Of a DNA stretch of 64,000 nucleotides, positions 17,059 through 25,600 are shown one piece after another. Each line of letters opens with the position of its first letter. Positions within the stretch are counted from its first letter, which is position 1. A program made the position numbers and the translations under genes. The notes under the pieces were generated by a model, which saw only the letters and a list, made by a program, of their open reading frames with translations, was not told where the DNA came from and did no database searches. Source of the stretch: Actinoplanes sp. TBRC 11911 (GTDB lineage Bacteria; Actinomycetota; Actinomycetes; Mycobacteriales; Micromonosporaceae); contig NZ_JABBNC010000004.1 in NCBI RefSeq assembly GCF_012933445.1, positions 1-64,000 of the forward strand, given 5' to 3'.

Positions 17059-17883
17059 ATGCCCGTGATCCGAACCGACGACGGTACCGACATCTTCTAC
17101 AAGGACTGGGGGTCCGGACGGCCGATCGTCTTCAGCCACGGCTGGCCGCTGTCATCCGACGACTGGGACACCCAGATGCTGTTCTTCCTGCAGCAGGGTT
17201 ATCGGGTCGTCGCCCACGACCGGCGCGGTCACGGCCGGTCGGCGCAGGTCGCCGACGGGCACGACATGGACCACTACGCCGACGACCTGGCCGCCGTGAT
17301 GAACCATCTCGACCTGCGCGACGCGGTGAACATCGGGCACTCCACCGGGGGCGGCGAGGTGATTCGCTACCTCGGCCGGCACGGCACCGACCGGACGTCC
17401 AAGGCGGCGATCCTGTCGGCCGTCCCGCCGCTCATGGTGCAGACCGACGCCAACCCGGGCGGGCAGCCCAAGAGCGCCTTCGACGACCTGCAGGCGCAGC
17501 TCGCGACCAACCGCGCGGCCTTCTATCGCGGCATCGCGGACGGTCCGTTCTACGGCTTCAACCGGCCCGGCGCCGAGGTGTTGCCGGTGCTGGCCGACAA
17601 CTGGTGGCGGCAGGGCATGATGGGCAGCGCGAAGGCCCACTACGACGGCATCGTCGCCTGGTCCCAGACCGACTTCACCGAGGACCTCACGAGGATCTCG
17701 ATCCCGGTGCTCGTCATGCACGGCGATGACGACCAGATCGTCCCGTACGCCGACTCGGCGCCCCTGTCCGCGAAACTCCTCCCGAACGGGACCCTCAAGA
17801 CGTACCCGGGCTTCCCGCACGGCATGCCCACCACCCAGCACGCGACCATCAACGCCGACCTGCTGGAGTTCATCCGCTCCTGA
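17059..17883 (+). CDS. Alpha/beta hydrolase (non-haem haloperoxidase-like)
   Basis: A 274-aa protein of the chloroperoxidase-like alpha/beta hydrolase family. It opens with DGTDIFYKDWGSGRPIVFSHGWPLSSDDWD, typical of this group. The triad is visible: Ser in NIGHSTGGGEV (near residue 98), Asp in VLVMHGDDDQIVP (near 226) and His in FPHGMPTT (near 254). Members are perhydrolases or esterases, and halogenation in vitro is a side activity. It is divergent from the SARP gene across about 160 bp and ends at a strong hairpin shared with the convergent gene at 17927. Confidence 0.87.
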   Translation: MPVIRTDDGTDIFYKDWGSGRPIVFSHGWPLSSDDWDTQMLFFLQQGYRVVAHDRRGHGRSAQVADGHDMDHYADDLAAVMNHLDLRDAVNIGHSTGGGEVIRYLGRHGTDRTSKAAILSAVPPLMVQTDANPGGQPKSAFDDLQAQLATNRAAFYRGIADGPFYGFNRPGAEVLPVLADNWWRQGMMGSAKAHYDGIVAWSQTDFTEDLTRISIPVLVMHGDDDQIVPYADSAPLSAKLLPNGTLKTYPGFPHGMPTTQHATINADLLEFIRS

Positions 17884-17891
17884 GCGGGTAA

Positions 17892-17923
17892 GCCGGAGGG
17901 GACCCCGCCCGGTCCCCTCCGGC
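17892..17923. terminator. Bidirectional intrinsic-type terminator
   Basis: A 13-bp perfect GC-rich stem (GCCGGAGGGGACC at 17892-17904, complement at 17911-17923) with a 6-nt loop sits between the convergent hydrolase and membrane-protein genes. No U-tract follows, as is common in actinomycetes. Confidence 0.7.
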
Positions 17924-17926
17924 CGG

Positions 17927-18343
17927 CTACGCCGCGATCAGGCCGATGCCCGCGGTGAGCAGACCGACGCCCAGGGCGGCCGCACCGATCCAGATCAGGG
18001 CGACGAGAGCGTTCGGCCGCTGCGGATCCCGGCCGAGCACGGACAGGAAGAACCCGGCGGGCATGAACGCGGCGGCGACGAGCACCCCGAACGAGAGCGC
18101 CGACCAGGGCTGGCCCACCCCGTTCGTCTGCACGAGGATCATCACCAGCAGGCCGAGAATGACCAGCACACCCGCGTGCGCGTGGCCGGCTCGGAAGAAC
18201 GACACCTGCAGCGGATTCGCCGGAACGCCGCCGCGCACCACGCGCAGCAGGAACGTCCCGCCGTACGCGATACCGAGAACGGTCAGCAGGACCACGCCTG
18301 CCACGGTTTGATGAGCGCTGTCGAGCACGCCTCGCAAACGCAC
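17927..18343 (-). CDS. Small four-helix membrane protein, hypothetical
   Basis: A 138-aa protein with four predicted membrane helices (VAGVVLLTVLGIAYGGTFLL, AGVLVILGLLVMILV, FGVLVAAAFMPAGFFL and the C-terminal WIGAAALGVGLLTAGIGLIA). A conserved-looking FFRAGHAHAG segment lies before helix 2 and might bind a ligand or metal, but this is speculative. No enzyme family is recognised. It is divergent from the aldo/keto reductase, with about 50 bp between starts. Start is a GTG. Confidence 0.65.
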   Translation of the reverse strand: MRLRGVLDSAHQTVAGVVLLTVLGIAYGGTFLLRVVRGGVPANPLQVSFFRAGHAHAGVLVILGLLVMILVQTNGVGQPWSALSFGVLVAAAFMPAGFFLSVLGRDPQRPNALVALIWIGAAALGVGLLTAGIGLIAA

Positions 18344-18392
18344 CGCGATGCTGAATATTCAAATAGATCTCCTGTCGGAGGAGGACACCCCC

Positions 18393-19361
18393 GTGAATGT
18401 CGTCCCGCTCGGCCGCAGCGGCATCAAGACCACCGAGTTCCTGTACGGCGCCGGGTCCATCGGTGGCGTCGGCTCGCCGGTGGCGACCCGCGGTCTCGGC
18501 ATCACCGCCGATCAAGGGTTCGAGCGGCTCATCGAGGCGTACGAGCTGGGCATCCGGGGAATCGACACGGCGGACGCGTACGGCGGCGGCGAAAGTGAAC
18601 GCACGGTCGGCCGCTGGCTGTCCATGCACGGCACGAACGACGTCCTCGTACAGACGAAGGTGGGCAACGTCGTCGAGCCGGATCGGGTCCGGGTCGACCT
18701 GTCCGCCCGCTACATCGAGCGGCAGCTGTCCCAGAGCCTCACGCGTCTCGGCTGCGTCGACGTGTGCCTCTCACACGCGATCGACCCGGAGACGCCGATC
18801 GAGGAGACGCTCACCGCCTTCGCCGCCGCGTTGCAGGACGGCACGATCCGGGCGTACGGGGTCAGCAATGTCGACGCCGAGCTGCTGGAAGCGTGGCTGG
18901 ACGGCGCCTCGCGCAGCGGCCTGCCCCGGCCCGAGATCGTGCAGAACGGCTTCAACCTGCTCAATCGCGACGACGAGCACGGGCTGGCCGGCCTGATCGA
19001 GTCGGAAGGTCTCGCCTACCTGGCCGCGTCGCCGCTCGCCGGCGGGGTTCTCTCGGACCGCTACCTGGACGTCGCCGAACCGCCGCCGGGCAGCCGGATC
19101 GCGCTCGCCGGCGACCTGCAGTACCCGGGCATGTACTCGCCGGCGAACCTGGCGCGCGTCGCCCGGCTGCGCGACCTCGCCGGCGCGGCGGGCATCAGCA
19201 CCGCGGGTCTCGCGCTCGCCTGGCTCCGGCACCACCCGCTGGTGACCGCGCCGATCGTCTCGCCCAGCACCGACGCGCAGTGGCAGGCCGTACGGGATGC
19301 CCTGACCGTGCCCGTCGACGACCAGGTGCTCGCCGAGGTCTCCGGCATCTTCAGCCGCTGA
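18393..19361 (+). CDS. Aldo/keto reductase
   Basis: A 322-aa (beta/alpha)8 NADPH-dependent oxidoreductase. The AKR tetrad is visible: Asp and Tyr in GIDTADAYGGGESE, Lys in VLVQTKVGN and His in CLSHAIDPET. It should reduce an aldehyde or ketone, or oxidise a sugar as in the D-threo-aldose dehydrogenase group it resembles. The GTG at 18393 is chosen because GGAGGAGGA (18376-18384) lies 8 nt upstream; an ATG at 18348 would place this ribosome site inside the gene. Its 3' end overlaps the convergent AraC gene by 11 nt, and that regulator may control it. Confidence 0.85.
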   Translation: MNVVPLGRSGIKTTEFLYGAGSIGGVGSPVATRGLGITADQGFERLIEAYELGIRGIDTADAYGGGESERTVGRWLSMHGTNDVLVQTKVGNVVEPDRVRVDLSARYIERQLSQSLTRLGCVDVCLSHAIDPETPIEETLTAFAAALQDGTIRAYGVSNVDAELLEAWLDGASRSGLPRPEIVQNGFNLLNRDDEHGLAGLIESEGLAYLAASPLAGGVLSDRYLDVAEPPPGSRIALAGDLQYPGMYSPANLARVARLRDLAGAAGISTAGLALAWLRHHPLVTAPIVSPSTDAQWQAVRDALTVPVDDQVLAEVSGIFSR

Positions 19362-20277
19362 GCTGGTCCGCCGCGTCCTTGCGTAGCCGGCTGGGCGTAC
19401 TGCCGGTCACCGTCCGGAAGGCCTTGCCGAACGCCGAGGGCGACCGGTAGCCGACGCTGGCCGCGATGTCGTCGAGGGTGCGCCCGGTCGTGGTCAGCAG
19501 GTCGGCCGCGATCGTCATCCGGGTCTGGGTCAGGAAGTCGGCCACGCCCATGCCGGTGGCGGCGGAGAAGTGCCGGGTCAGCGTGGCCCGCGAGACGCCG
19601 GCGACGCGGGCCAGGCCGGCGATGGTCCATTGCTTGTCCGGCTCGTTCACCACGGCGTCGACGACCGCGCGCAGGCCCGCGTCGGCGACGGCGGTCCAGG
19701 GGGCGACGAGCTTCACCGAGGCGGGGCTGCCGTTGCCGTCCCCGCGCAGGACGAGCGCGAGCAGGGCGTCGCAGAGCGAGGCGAGCAGGGCCCCGGCGCC
19801 CGGGCCGTCGATGGTCGCCTCGTTGCGCATGAGCTGGCCGAGCAGGAACAGCGGCGAGCCGGCGGCGAGGCCGAAGGAGGCGTGCACGATGTCCGGCAGC
19901 CCGGTGAACAGCAGCTCCCCGGCGCCCGGGCGGAACTCGTAGTGGCCGCAGAAGAGGTCGACAACGGGTGTGCTCACGCTGCGGAAAATGTCCATCGAGT
20001 CGGCGCTGTAGATCTCGGCGGGGGCCGGTGGGCCGTCGGCGACGACCCGCATGCGGTGGCGCCCCGCGCGCGGCAGGATCAGGACGTCACCCGCACGCAG
20101 GTCGACCGTGCGGTCGCCGACTTCGGCCACGCAACGACCCTCCAGCAGAACGTGGAAGGGCACGCGGCCGTGCGCGCAGGGCGGATTGTCCAGGACGTGA
20201 CTGCCGGCCAAGAGGCAACGCAGGTCGATGGCCGCCTCGAGACGGGCCATACGGATGATGGTGCTGATCGCGTCCAT
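19351..20277 (-). CDS. AraC-family transcriptional regulator (cupin sensor)
   Basis: A 308-aa protein with an N-terminal cupin-type sensor (VPFHVLLEGRCVAEVGDRTVDLRAGDVLILPR) and a C-terminal AraC/XylS double HTH, recognisable from WTIAGLARVAGVSRATLTRHF and IAASVGYRSPSAFGKAFR. This sensor type (cupin_6) is common in regulators placed next to oxidoreductases. Its end overlaps the aldo/keto reductase gene, suggesting, by context only, that the reductase is a target. The ECF sigma gene lies 34 bp upstream on the same strand. Confidence 0.85.
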   Translation of the reverse strand: MDAISTIIRMARLEAAIDLRCLLAGSHVLDNPPCAHGRVPFHVLLEGRCVAEVGDRTVDLRAGDVLILPRAGRHRMRVVADGPPAPAEIYSADSMDIFRSVSTPVVDLFCGHYEFRPGAGELLFTGLPDIVHASFGLAAGSPLFLLGQLMRNEATIDGPGAGALLASLCDALLALVLRGDGNGSPASVKLVAPWTAVADAGLRAVVDAVVNEPDKQWTIAGLARVAGVSRATLTRHFSAATGMGVADFLTQTRMTIAADLLTTTGRTLDDIAASVGYRSPSAFGKAFRTVTGSTPSRLRKDAADQLSG

Positions 20278-20311
20278 GACCGGCTTCCGATACTAGCCGC
20301 GGCCGGTCGGT

Positions 20312-20830
20312 TCAGCCGAGCATCGCCTGACGTAGCGCCTGGATGGCGTAGTGCTGGCGGGAGCGCACCGTGCCGATCGGGATGTTCAGCAGATCGGCGA
20401 CCTCGCGGGTGGTGCGGTTGCGGACGAATATCTCGTCGATGACCTGCCGTTGCGGGAAGGCCAGGTCGCTGAGCGCCTGACGGAAGGAGTCGGCGGCCAC
20501 CACCGTCGAGGAGACGTCGTCGGATCGGCCCGGCTGGTCCCCCTCGACGTTGGCGGACAGATCCGACCGGCGTACCTTCTGCCGGCGTACGTGGTCGATG
20601 AGCAGCCGGTGCGCGACGGTGCGCAACCAGCGCCGGATGCCCTCCTCGTCGTCCGGGAGCCGTTCCTGCGACTGCCAGGCACGGATGATCGTCTCCTGCA
20701 CGATGTCCTCGGCGGTGTGGTGTTCGCCCTGGGTCAGGTGCAGGACGAAGCGGACGAGGGGCAACCGGTGGGTTTCGATCAGCTCCTTCATGCGAGTGTC
20801 GGATTTGGCATGGGCGGTCGGGTATCGCAT
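20312..20830 (-). CDS. ECF-type RNA polymerase sigma factor
   Basis: A 172-aa sigma-70 family protein with region 2 (LVRFVLHLTQGEHHTAEDIVQETIIRAWQSQERL, then RRWLRTVAHRLLIDHVRR) and region 4 (LAFPQRQVIDEIFVRNRTTREVADLLNIPIGTVRSRQHYAIQALRQ). It resembles the SigL/SigK-like ECF groups of actinobacteria. No anti-sigma gene with a zinc-finger motif is adjacent, so the control mechanism is unclear. The next gene on the same strand is the AraC regulator. Confidence 0.86.
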   Translation of the reverse strand: MRYPTAHAKSDTRMKELIETHRLPLVRFVLHLTQGEHHTAEDIVQETIIRAWQSQERLPDDEEGIRRWLRTVAHRLLIDHVRRQKVRRSDLSANVEGDQPGRSDDVSSTVVAADSFRQALSDLAFPQRQVIDEIFVRNRTTREVADLLNIPIGTVRSRQHYAIQALRQAMLG

Positions 20831-21005
20831 CCAGTGTCCTTGCGGGCGGGCGAGTTCCTGATGGCAAGGACGCTAGGGAGGAGCAACCGACCTGCGACTG
20901 AGGTCGTACTGACGTGACCGGCCGCCCGGGTCATTCATCCGCGATCATGACGTAGGTCACCGCGAGCGGCGCTGAATTCTGCGGGCCGCCGTGCGTCCTG
21001 AGCGC

Positions 21006-21998
21006 ATGAATCGCAGCGATGTGCGACAGGCGCCCGCGACGACCGCCGTCACGCCGCCGCCGACGCGACTGCCGCTGAACACCCTGGCGGTGGCGTTCGG
21101 CTTAGCCGGCCTGGCCGGCATCTGGTCGGTGGCGGCCGACCAGCTGGGTGCACCGGAGTTCATCTCGACCGTGCTGTGGGTCATCGTGGGCGCGGTCTGG
21201 CTCGGTCTGATGATCGCGCACACGGTCCGCGGCTCGCGGACCACCGACACGCTGGCCGATCAGCTCCGGCATCCCGCTCAGGGCCCGATCGCCGCACTGC
21301 TGCCGGTGGTGGGCATGCTCGTCGGCGCCCAGGTGCATCGCGTGGCGTCGCGTACCGGCCTGGTCATCGTGGTGTTCTTCGTGGTGGTGGCGGCCGGGTT
21401 CGCGGCCTGGATGCTGGCCCACTGGGTCGACGGCAATCTGCGCATGGAGAGCGTGCACGGCGGCTATTTCCTGCCGACCGTGGCCGGCGGGTACATCGCG
21501 GCCGGCAGCCTGGCGCACGTGGGACTGCCGGAGCTCGGCTACTGCGCGTTCGCGGTCGGCACCTTCTTCTGGCTGGTCATCGGCACGCTGATCCTGACCC
21601 GCGTCGCGGTGCATCAGGACCTGCCGGCGCCCCTGGTGCCGACGCTTGCCATCTTCGTGGCCCCGCCGGCGGTCGGCGGCAGCGCGTGGTTCGCCCTGGC
21701 CGGCATGCACTCCGATCTGGTCGCGATGTTTCTCGCCGGCATCACCACGATCCTGGCGCTGATGCAGGTCGCCCTGCTGCCCCGCTATCTGCGTCTGTCG
21801 TTCTCGCTGGGTTTCTGGTCCTTCACATTCCCGTACGCCGCGGTCGCGCGCTTCGCCGTCGAATGGCTGGGCCTGGAGAAGCCCGCCGAGTGGAAGATCT
21901 GGGCGTGGGCCGTCGTGCTCGCGATCTCCGCGTTCATCGTGGTCATCGCGGTGCGGTCGGTGGCGCTCATTCCGCGCCCGGCGCCGCGTCCTCGGTGA
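21006..21998 (+). CDS. TDT/SLAC1-family (TehA-like) transporter
   Basis: A 330-aa integral membrane protein with about ten hydrophobic helices. The pattern (LAVAFGLAGLAGIWSVAA near the start, GGYFLPTVAGGYIAAGSLA in the middle, SFSLGFWSFTFPYAAVARFA later) matches the tellurite-resistance/dicarboxylate transporter family, which includes TehA and plant SLAC1 anion channels. It probably passes anions or weak acids; tellurite export is not implied. A GTG at 20991 is an alternative start. The last 32 nt overlap the convergent MarR gene. Confidence 0.8.
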   Translation: MNRSDVRQAPATTAVTPPPTRLPLNTLAVAFGLAGLAGIWSVAADQLGAPEFISTVLWVIVGAVWLGLMIAHTVRGSRTTDTLADQLRHPAQGPIAALLPVVGMLVGAQVHRVASRTGLVIVVFFVVVAAGFAAWMLAHWVDGNLRMESVHGGYFLPTVAGGYIAAGSLAHVGLPELGYCAFAVGTFFWLVIGTLILTRVAVHQDLPAPLVPTLAIFVAPPAVGGSAWFALAGMHSDLVAMFLAGITTILALMQVALLPRYLRLSFSLGFWSFTFPYAAVARFAVEWLGLEKPAEWKIWAWAVVLAISAFIVVIAVRSVALIPRPAPRPR

Positions 21999-22413
21999 CG
22001 ACCGACAACGTGCGGAAGAACTGCGCGTACGCCTCCCGCCCGACCTTCGCGGCGTATCTCCTCTCGATGTCCGCGACGATCGCGTCCGAAATCCGCATGA
22101 GCCGCAGGCCGCGTTCGGTGGGCACGATCAGCTTGGCGCGGCGGTCGGCCGGGTCGGTCACCCGCGAGACGTAACCCATCGCCTCCAGTTCGTCGATGAT
22201 CGCGCCGATCGTCTGTTTGTTGCGGCCGGACAGCCGGACGAGGTCGTTCTGGCGCAGACCGTCTTCATCCAGGTAGGCGGTCACCGCGCCGTGCCGGGGA
22301 CGGAGGTCACCGAAGCCCTCCTCGGCGCTGCGCCGGAACAGTTCGGACTGCAGCCCGAACAACAGCCGGGTGGCGAGCATGCCGAGATCCGCGGTGCGGG
22401 TGCTGCGTCCCAT
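21967..22413 (-). CDS. MarR-family transcriptional regulator
   Basis: A 148-aa winged-helix protein: FGLQSELFRRSAEEGFGDLRPRHGAVTAYLDEDG is the dimerisation part, then LRQNDLVRLSGRNKQTIGAIIDELEAMGYV is the HTH and VTDPADRRAKLIVPTERG the wing. The ATG at 22413 follows a GGGGGTT ribosome site; upstream in-frame codons would run through the presumed operator. It is divergent from the small monooxygenase-like gene at 22498 and probably represses it through the palindrome at 22428-22470. Confidence 0.85.
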   Translation of the reverse strand: MGRSTRTADLGMLATRLLFGLQSELFRRSAEEGFGDLRPRHGAVTAYLDEDGLRQNDLVRLSGRNKQTIGAIIDELEAMGYVSRVTDPADRRAKLIVPTERGLRLMRISDAIVADIERRYAAKVGREAYAQFFRTLSVVTEDAAPGAE

Positions 22414-22427
22414 GTAACCCCCATCAC

Positions 22428-22470
22428 GATATGGTCCCATAGTTGGACAGTCCGAACTCTGGACCATATC
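22428..22470. promoter_or_regulatory. Candidate MarR operator in divergent intergenic region
   Basis: A perfect 10-bp inverted repeat, GATATGGTCC (22428-22437) and GGACCATATC (22461-22470), encloses a second imperfect palindrome AGTTGGACAGTCCGAACT (22441-22458). It lies between the MarR start and the divergent start at 22498, the standard place for MarR autoregulation. Confidence 0.6.
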
Positions 22471-22497
22471 TTCGTGTCGAACGCACTGGAGGATCTC

Positions 22498-22788
22498 ATG
22501 CCCGCTGTCGAACTCACGCGCTTCCGGGTCGACCCCGCCCGTGAGCAGGAATTACTGCGCACCCGGCCGGGAATGCTGGCGGATTTCCGCGCCGACCGCA
22601 CCGGATTCGTCGAGGCGCGCCTGGTCCGGCTGCCGGGCAACGAGTGGCTCGACATCGTGGTGTGGGAGACCACCGAGGACTACGCGGCGTCCCGGGCGAA
22701 GGGCCCCAACCTGCCCGGCATCGCGGCGTTCTTCGCGGCCATCGGCGAGGTCGTCAGCGCCGAGGAAGGAACCCTGATCAGGGAGTGA
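22498..22788 (+). CDS. Small ABM-like protein (dimeric alpha/beta barrel)
   Basis: A 96-aa protein whose pattern (VELTRFRVDPAREQELLRTRPGML, then GFVEARLVRL and WLDIVVWETTEDYAASRA) fits the antibiotic-biosynthesis-monooxygenase/dimeric alpha-beta barrel fold. Members oxidise small molecules without cofactors or bind haem. The ATG at 22498 is preceded by GGAGG; longer in-frame readings run back through the MarR gene and are not credible. Divergence from MarR suggests it is the regulator's main target. Its end overlaps the convergent quinone reductase gene by 11 nt. Confidence 0.75.
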   Translation: MPAVELTRFRVDPAREQELLRTRPGMLADFRADRTGFVEARLVRLPGNEWLDIVVWETTEDYAASRAKGPNLPGIAAFFAAIGEVVSAEEGTLIRE

Positions 22789-23758
22789 GCACGACGCGGC
22801 CGGCGGTGGCCGGATCCTCGACGAGCCGGTGCGCCCGGACGATCTCGGCGAGCGGGAGCCGCGCGGCGATCGGATAGCGCAGGTCGCCGGCCTGCAGCGC
22901 GGCCGCTAGCTCCCGGGCCGCCGCGGCGTTGGCGTCCTCGGGGAAGTCGTCGTTGCTCAGAAAACGCACGGTGACGTTCTTGAAGGCGTACGGCCAGAAG
23001 GGAACGTGCGGCGATCCGTCGCGCGTCGCGTAGGTGGCGATCACGCCCTGGTATGCCAGAATCCGCTCGTTCACGTCCTGGTTGGAGTCGAACGCCAGCT
23101 CGGCCACCCGGTCGATCGGGCGGTTGCCGGTCGCGTCCAGAATCTGCTCGGCCGCGTCCCCGGCGGACACGTCGATCGCGTGATGCGCGCCGGCTTCGAG
23201 CGCCTCGGCGACCTGCGACGGATGCCGCACGGTCGCGACGACGGTGGCGCCACCCCGCCGGGCCACCGCCACGGCGGCCCGCCCGACCGCGCCCAGCGCG
23301 CCCGTGACCAGGACGGACAGGCCGGTCACCGGGCCGTCCGCGAAGACCGCCCGATGGCCGGTGATCCCCGGGATGCCGAGGCCGGCGGCCTGCTCGTCCG
23401 GGATCGCGGCGGGCAGCGGCACGGCGTGGGCGGCGGGCACGGTGGTGAAGCCGGCCGCGGTGCCGAACGGGCGGTACGACTGGGCGAGATAGATCCAGAC
23501 CCGCTCGCCGGCGCGCTGCGGGTCGACACCCTCGCCGACGGCGTCGATGAACCCGGTGCCGTCGCCGTGCGGGATCACCCGGGGGTACGCCATCGTGGAA
23601 CCCCAGTAGCCCTGGCGCTTGCCGATGTCTCCGATGTGGATGCCGGAGGCGGTGACGCGTACCCGCACCTCGCCGGGACCGGGCACGGGATCGGGCATCT
23701 CGCCGAGCTGGAGCACCTCGGCGGCCGGACCTTGCTTGTCATACCAGGCTGCACGCAT
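22778..23758 (-). CDS. NADPH:quinone reductase-like MDR oxidoreductase
   Basis: A 326-aa MDR-superfamily protein: MRAAWYDKQGPAAEVLQLGE start, GroES-like catalytic domain with GDIGKRQGYWG, and a Rossmann domain with LVTGALGAVGRAAVAVARRGGATVVAT near residues 150-175. No zinc-binding cysteine cluster is seen, so it should use NADPH to reduce quinones or enones. The near-identical opening to the gene at 5077 shows two paralogues in this window. Substrate unknown. Confidence 0.83.
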   Translation of the reverse strand: MRAAWYDKQGPAAEVLQLGEMPDPVPGPGEVRVRVTASGIHIGDIGKRQGYWGSTMAYPRVIPHGDGTGFIDAVGEGVDPQRAGERVWIYLAQSYRPFGTAAGFTTVPAAHAVPLPAAIPDEQAAGLGIPGITGHRAVFADGPVTGLSVLVTGALGAVGRAAVAVARRGGATVVATVRHPSQVAEALEAGAHHAIDVSAGDAAEQILDATGNRPIDRVAELAFDSNQDVNERILAYQGVIATYATRDGSPHVPFWPYAFKNVTVRFLSNDDFPEDANAAAARELAAALQAGDLRYPIAARLPLAEIVRAHRLVEDPATAGRVVLTP

Positions 23759-24362
23759 GTCGGATCCCTACCAGGTGCTGGAGAACGGAGGCGCCTGACG
23801 GTCCGGCGGTGGCGGCGGCGGTTCGGTCGCGTCCTCGTCACCGGTGTCCGGCTCGGCCGGGCCGTTCGCGCCCTGGTCGCCGGTGTTCGGCACGCCGGAC
23901 CGGTCGTCGGACTCGGAACCTGATGAAGGGGTGTCGCAATCCCATCCCGTCGTCGTCATCAGTAACGACATCCGGCCCCCAAATTAGTCGTATAATTTGA
24001 CTGTCCAAGAATAGGACTAATTTTCCCTGGATTGTCAAGTAAATCTTTGTGACGGTGGCGACAAATCGGCCACCCGTCGCGCGGCCGACCCCGAATTCGT
24101 CCGCGCGGCGGGCCGTCGAGCAAAAAGCGACGTCCCCATGCAGACAGGTTCCGATGAACGGGCAGATCCGGCAAGACAGAGATGAATCAAGTTTCGTCGC
24201 CATCGGCTCACCGCTCATTCGGCCACGCGACCGCCTGTCATTCGGCTACGCGACCACCTGGCCCAAAGGTCACCACCATGGCGTGACTCACATCCGAGCG
24301 GCCGTCCATGAATTCCCGCGCCCGGCGACCGTTTCGCGGGCAACGACCGAGGGGGTGGGTGG
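23759..24362. other. 600-bp intergenic region with an AT-rich island
   Basis: No convincing gene. A 67-residue acidic/Pro-rich frame on the minus strand (23971 down to 23768) is low complexity and not supported. Bases 23981-24060 are clearly AT-richer than anything around them and contain an inverted repeat (23981-23989 with 24015-24023). The remainder up to the LtrA start has no recognised element. Confidence 0.5.
23981..24023. promoter_or_regulatory. AT-rich inverted repeat, possible promoter/operator
   Basis: AAATTAGTC (23981-23989) and GACTAATTT (24015-24023) form a 9-bp inverted repeat, with TATAAT (23991-23996) directly after the left arm. In a genome this GC-rich such a block usually marks a promoter or protein-binding site. 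Which gene it serves is unclear: the quinone reductase at 23758 (minus) or LtrA at 24363 (plus). Confidence 0.4.
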
Positions 24363-25538
24363 ATGACCGGGCCGCACCGACGTCTGCTGGCGCCGATGCG
24401 AGCGCGCTCCGCGGACGAGCCGTACCGCGCGTCCACGCCGCTGGAACTGCTCTTCGACCTCTGCTTCGTGATCGCCGTCAGCCAGGCCGCGACGCCCCTG
24501 CACCACGCCGTCGCGACCGGCCACCTGGGCGCCACCCTGCAGGGCTACCTGGTGGTGTTCTTCGCGATCTGGTGGGCGTGGATGAACTTCAGCTGGTTCG
24601 CCAGCGCCTACGACACCGACGACCTCGTCTACCGGGTCACCACCTTGGTGCAGATCGCCGGCGCGCTGGTGCTGGCGGCCGGGATCGGCCCGGCCCTGGA
24701 GAACGGCGACCTGCGCGTGAACACGGCCGGATACATCGTGATGCGACTGGCCATGGTGGTCCAGTGGCTGCGCGCGGCGCGCTCCGACAAGCAGCGCCGC
24801 CGGACCGCCGCCCGGTACGCGATCGGCGTCGTCTGCCTGCAGATCCTGTGGCTGCTCCGGCTGGCCATCGAGCCCGGCTCCGGCCTGTTCCTGCCGAGCG
24901 TCCTCGTGCTGATCCTGCTGGAGCTGGTGGTGCCGATCTGGGCCGAGGTCGCGCCGGGTGGTCCGACCACGTTCAACCCGCACCACATCGCCGAGCGGTA
25001 CGGCGGCTTCACGCTGATCGTGCTCGGCGAGGCGGTCGCGTCGGCCACCGTCGCCTTCCGCGCGGCACTGGACGAGGGCGGCGACCACGTGGCCGCCCTG
25101 CTGCGCGTCGGGGTGGCCGGCCTGGTGATCCTGTTCGTGCTGTGGTGGCTCTACTTCGACCGGCCCGCGCACACGCTGCTGACCTCGTTGCGCACGTCGC
25201 TGTTGTGGGGATACGGCCACTACTTCATCTTCGCGTCGGCCGCGGCGGTCGGGGCCGGGCTGGGCGTCGCGGTGGACCACGCCGCCGGCCATTCGTCGAT
25301 CTCCGACGTCCAGGCCGGGTACGCGGTCGCAGTGCCGGTCGCGATCTATCTGTTCTTCGTCTGGCTGCTGCACCTGCGGCCGCACCTGTCCGGGGCGGCG
25401 CTGGCGACAATCCCGCTGGGCGTGGTCCTGACGCTGGTCGTCCCGCTGGCGCCCGCATCGATCGAGGTGCTCGCACTCGTGCTGGTCGGCCTGGTGGTGG
25501 TCAGCACGCAACTCGGCGGTCGACAACCTGTCTCTTGA
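24363..25538 (+). CDS. LtrA-family membrane protein (low temperature requirement A)
   Basis: A 391-aa polytopic membrane protein. The LtrA signature is clear: TPLELLFDLCFVIAVSQAA near residue 25, WWAWMNFSWFASAYDTDD, and HIAERYGGFTLIVLGEAV around residue 220. About ten to eleven hydrophobic helices follow in regular spacing. LtrA was named for growth of Listeria at low temperature; its biochemical role is not known, and the actinobacterial versions are uncharacterised. Directly followed by the Rpn-like gene on the same strand after about 60 bp. Confidence 0.85.
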   Translation: MTGPHRRLLAPMRARSADEPYRASTPLELLFDLCFVIAVSQAATPLHHAVATGHLGATLQGYLVVFFAIWWAWMNFSWFASAYDTDDLVYRVTTLVQIAGALVLAAGIGPALENGDLRVNTAGYIVMRLAMVVQWLRAARSDKQRRRTAARYAIGVVCLQILWLLRLAIEPGSGLFLPSVLVLILLELVVPIWAEVAPGGPTTFNPHHIAERYGGFTLIVLGEAVASATVAFRAALDEGGDHVAALLRVGVAGLVILFVLWWLYFDRPAHTLLTSLRTSLLWGYGHYFIFASAAAVGAGLGVAVDHAAGHSSISDVQAGYAVAVPVAIYLFFVWLLHLRPHLSGAALATIPLGVVLTLVVPLAPASIEVLALVLVGLVVVSTQLGGRQPVS

Positions 25539-25600
25539 CTAGTTGTCACTCTGTGCGGAAACTGTCCTCCGCGCCGATCATTGGCGCGAAAGGAGGAACA

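Noticed and set aside
14033..17139. A secondary-metabolite cluster around the SARP regulator
   Set aside because: No polyketide, peptide or terpene synthase gene lies within reach; neighbours are single regulators and oxidoreductases.
23768..23971. A 67-residue acidic Pro-rich protein on the minus strand
   Set aside because: Low complexity, no ribosome site of note and no family; could be real but cannot be supported.
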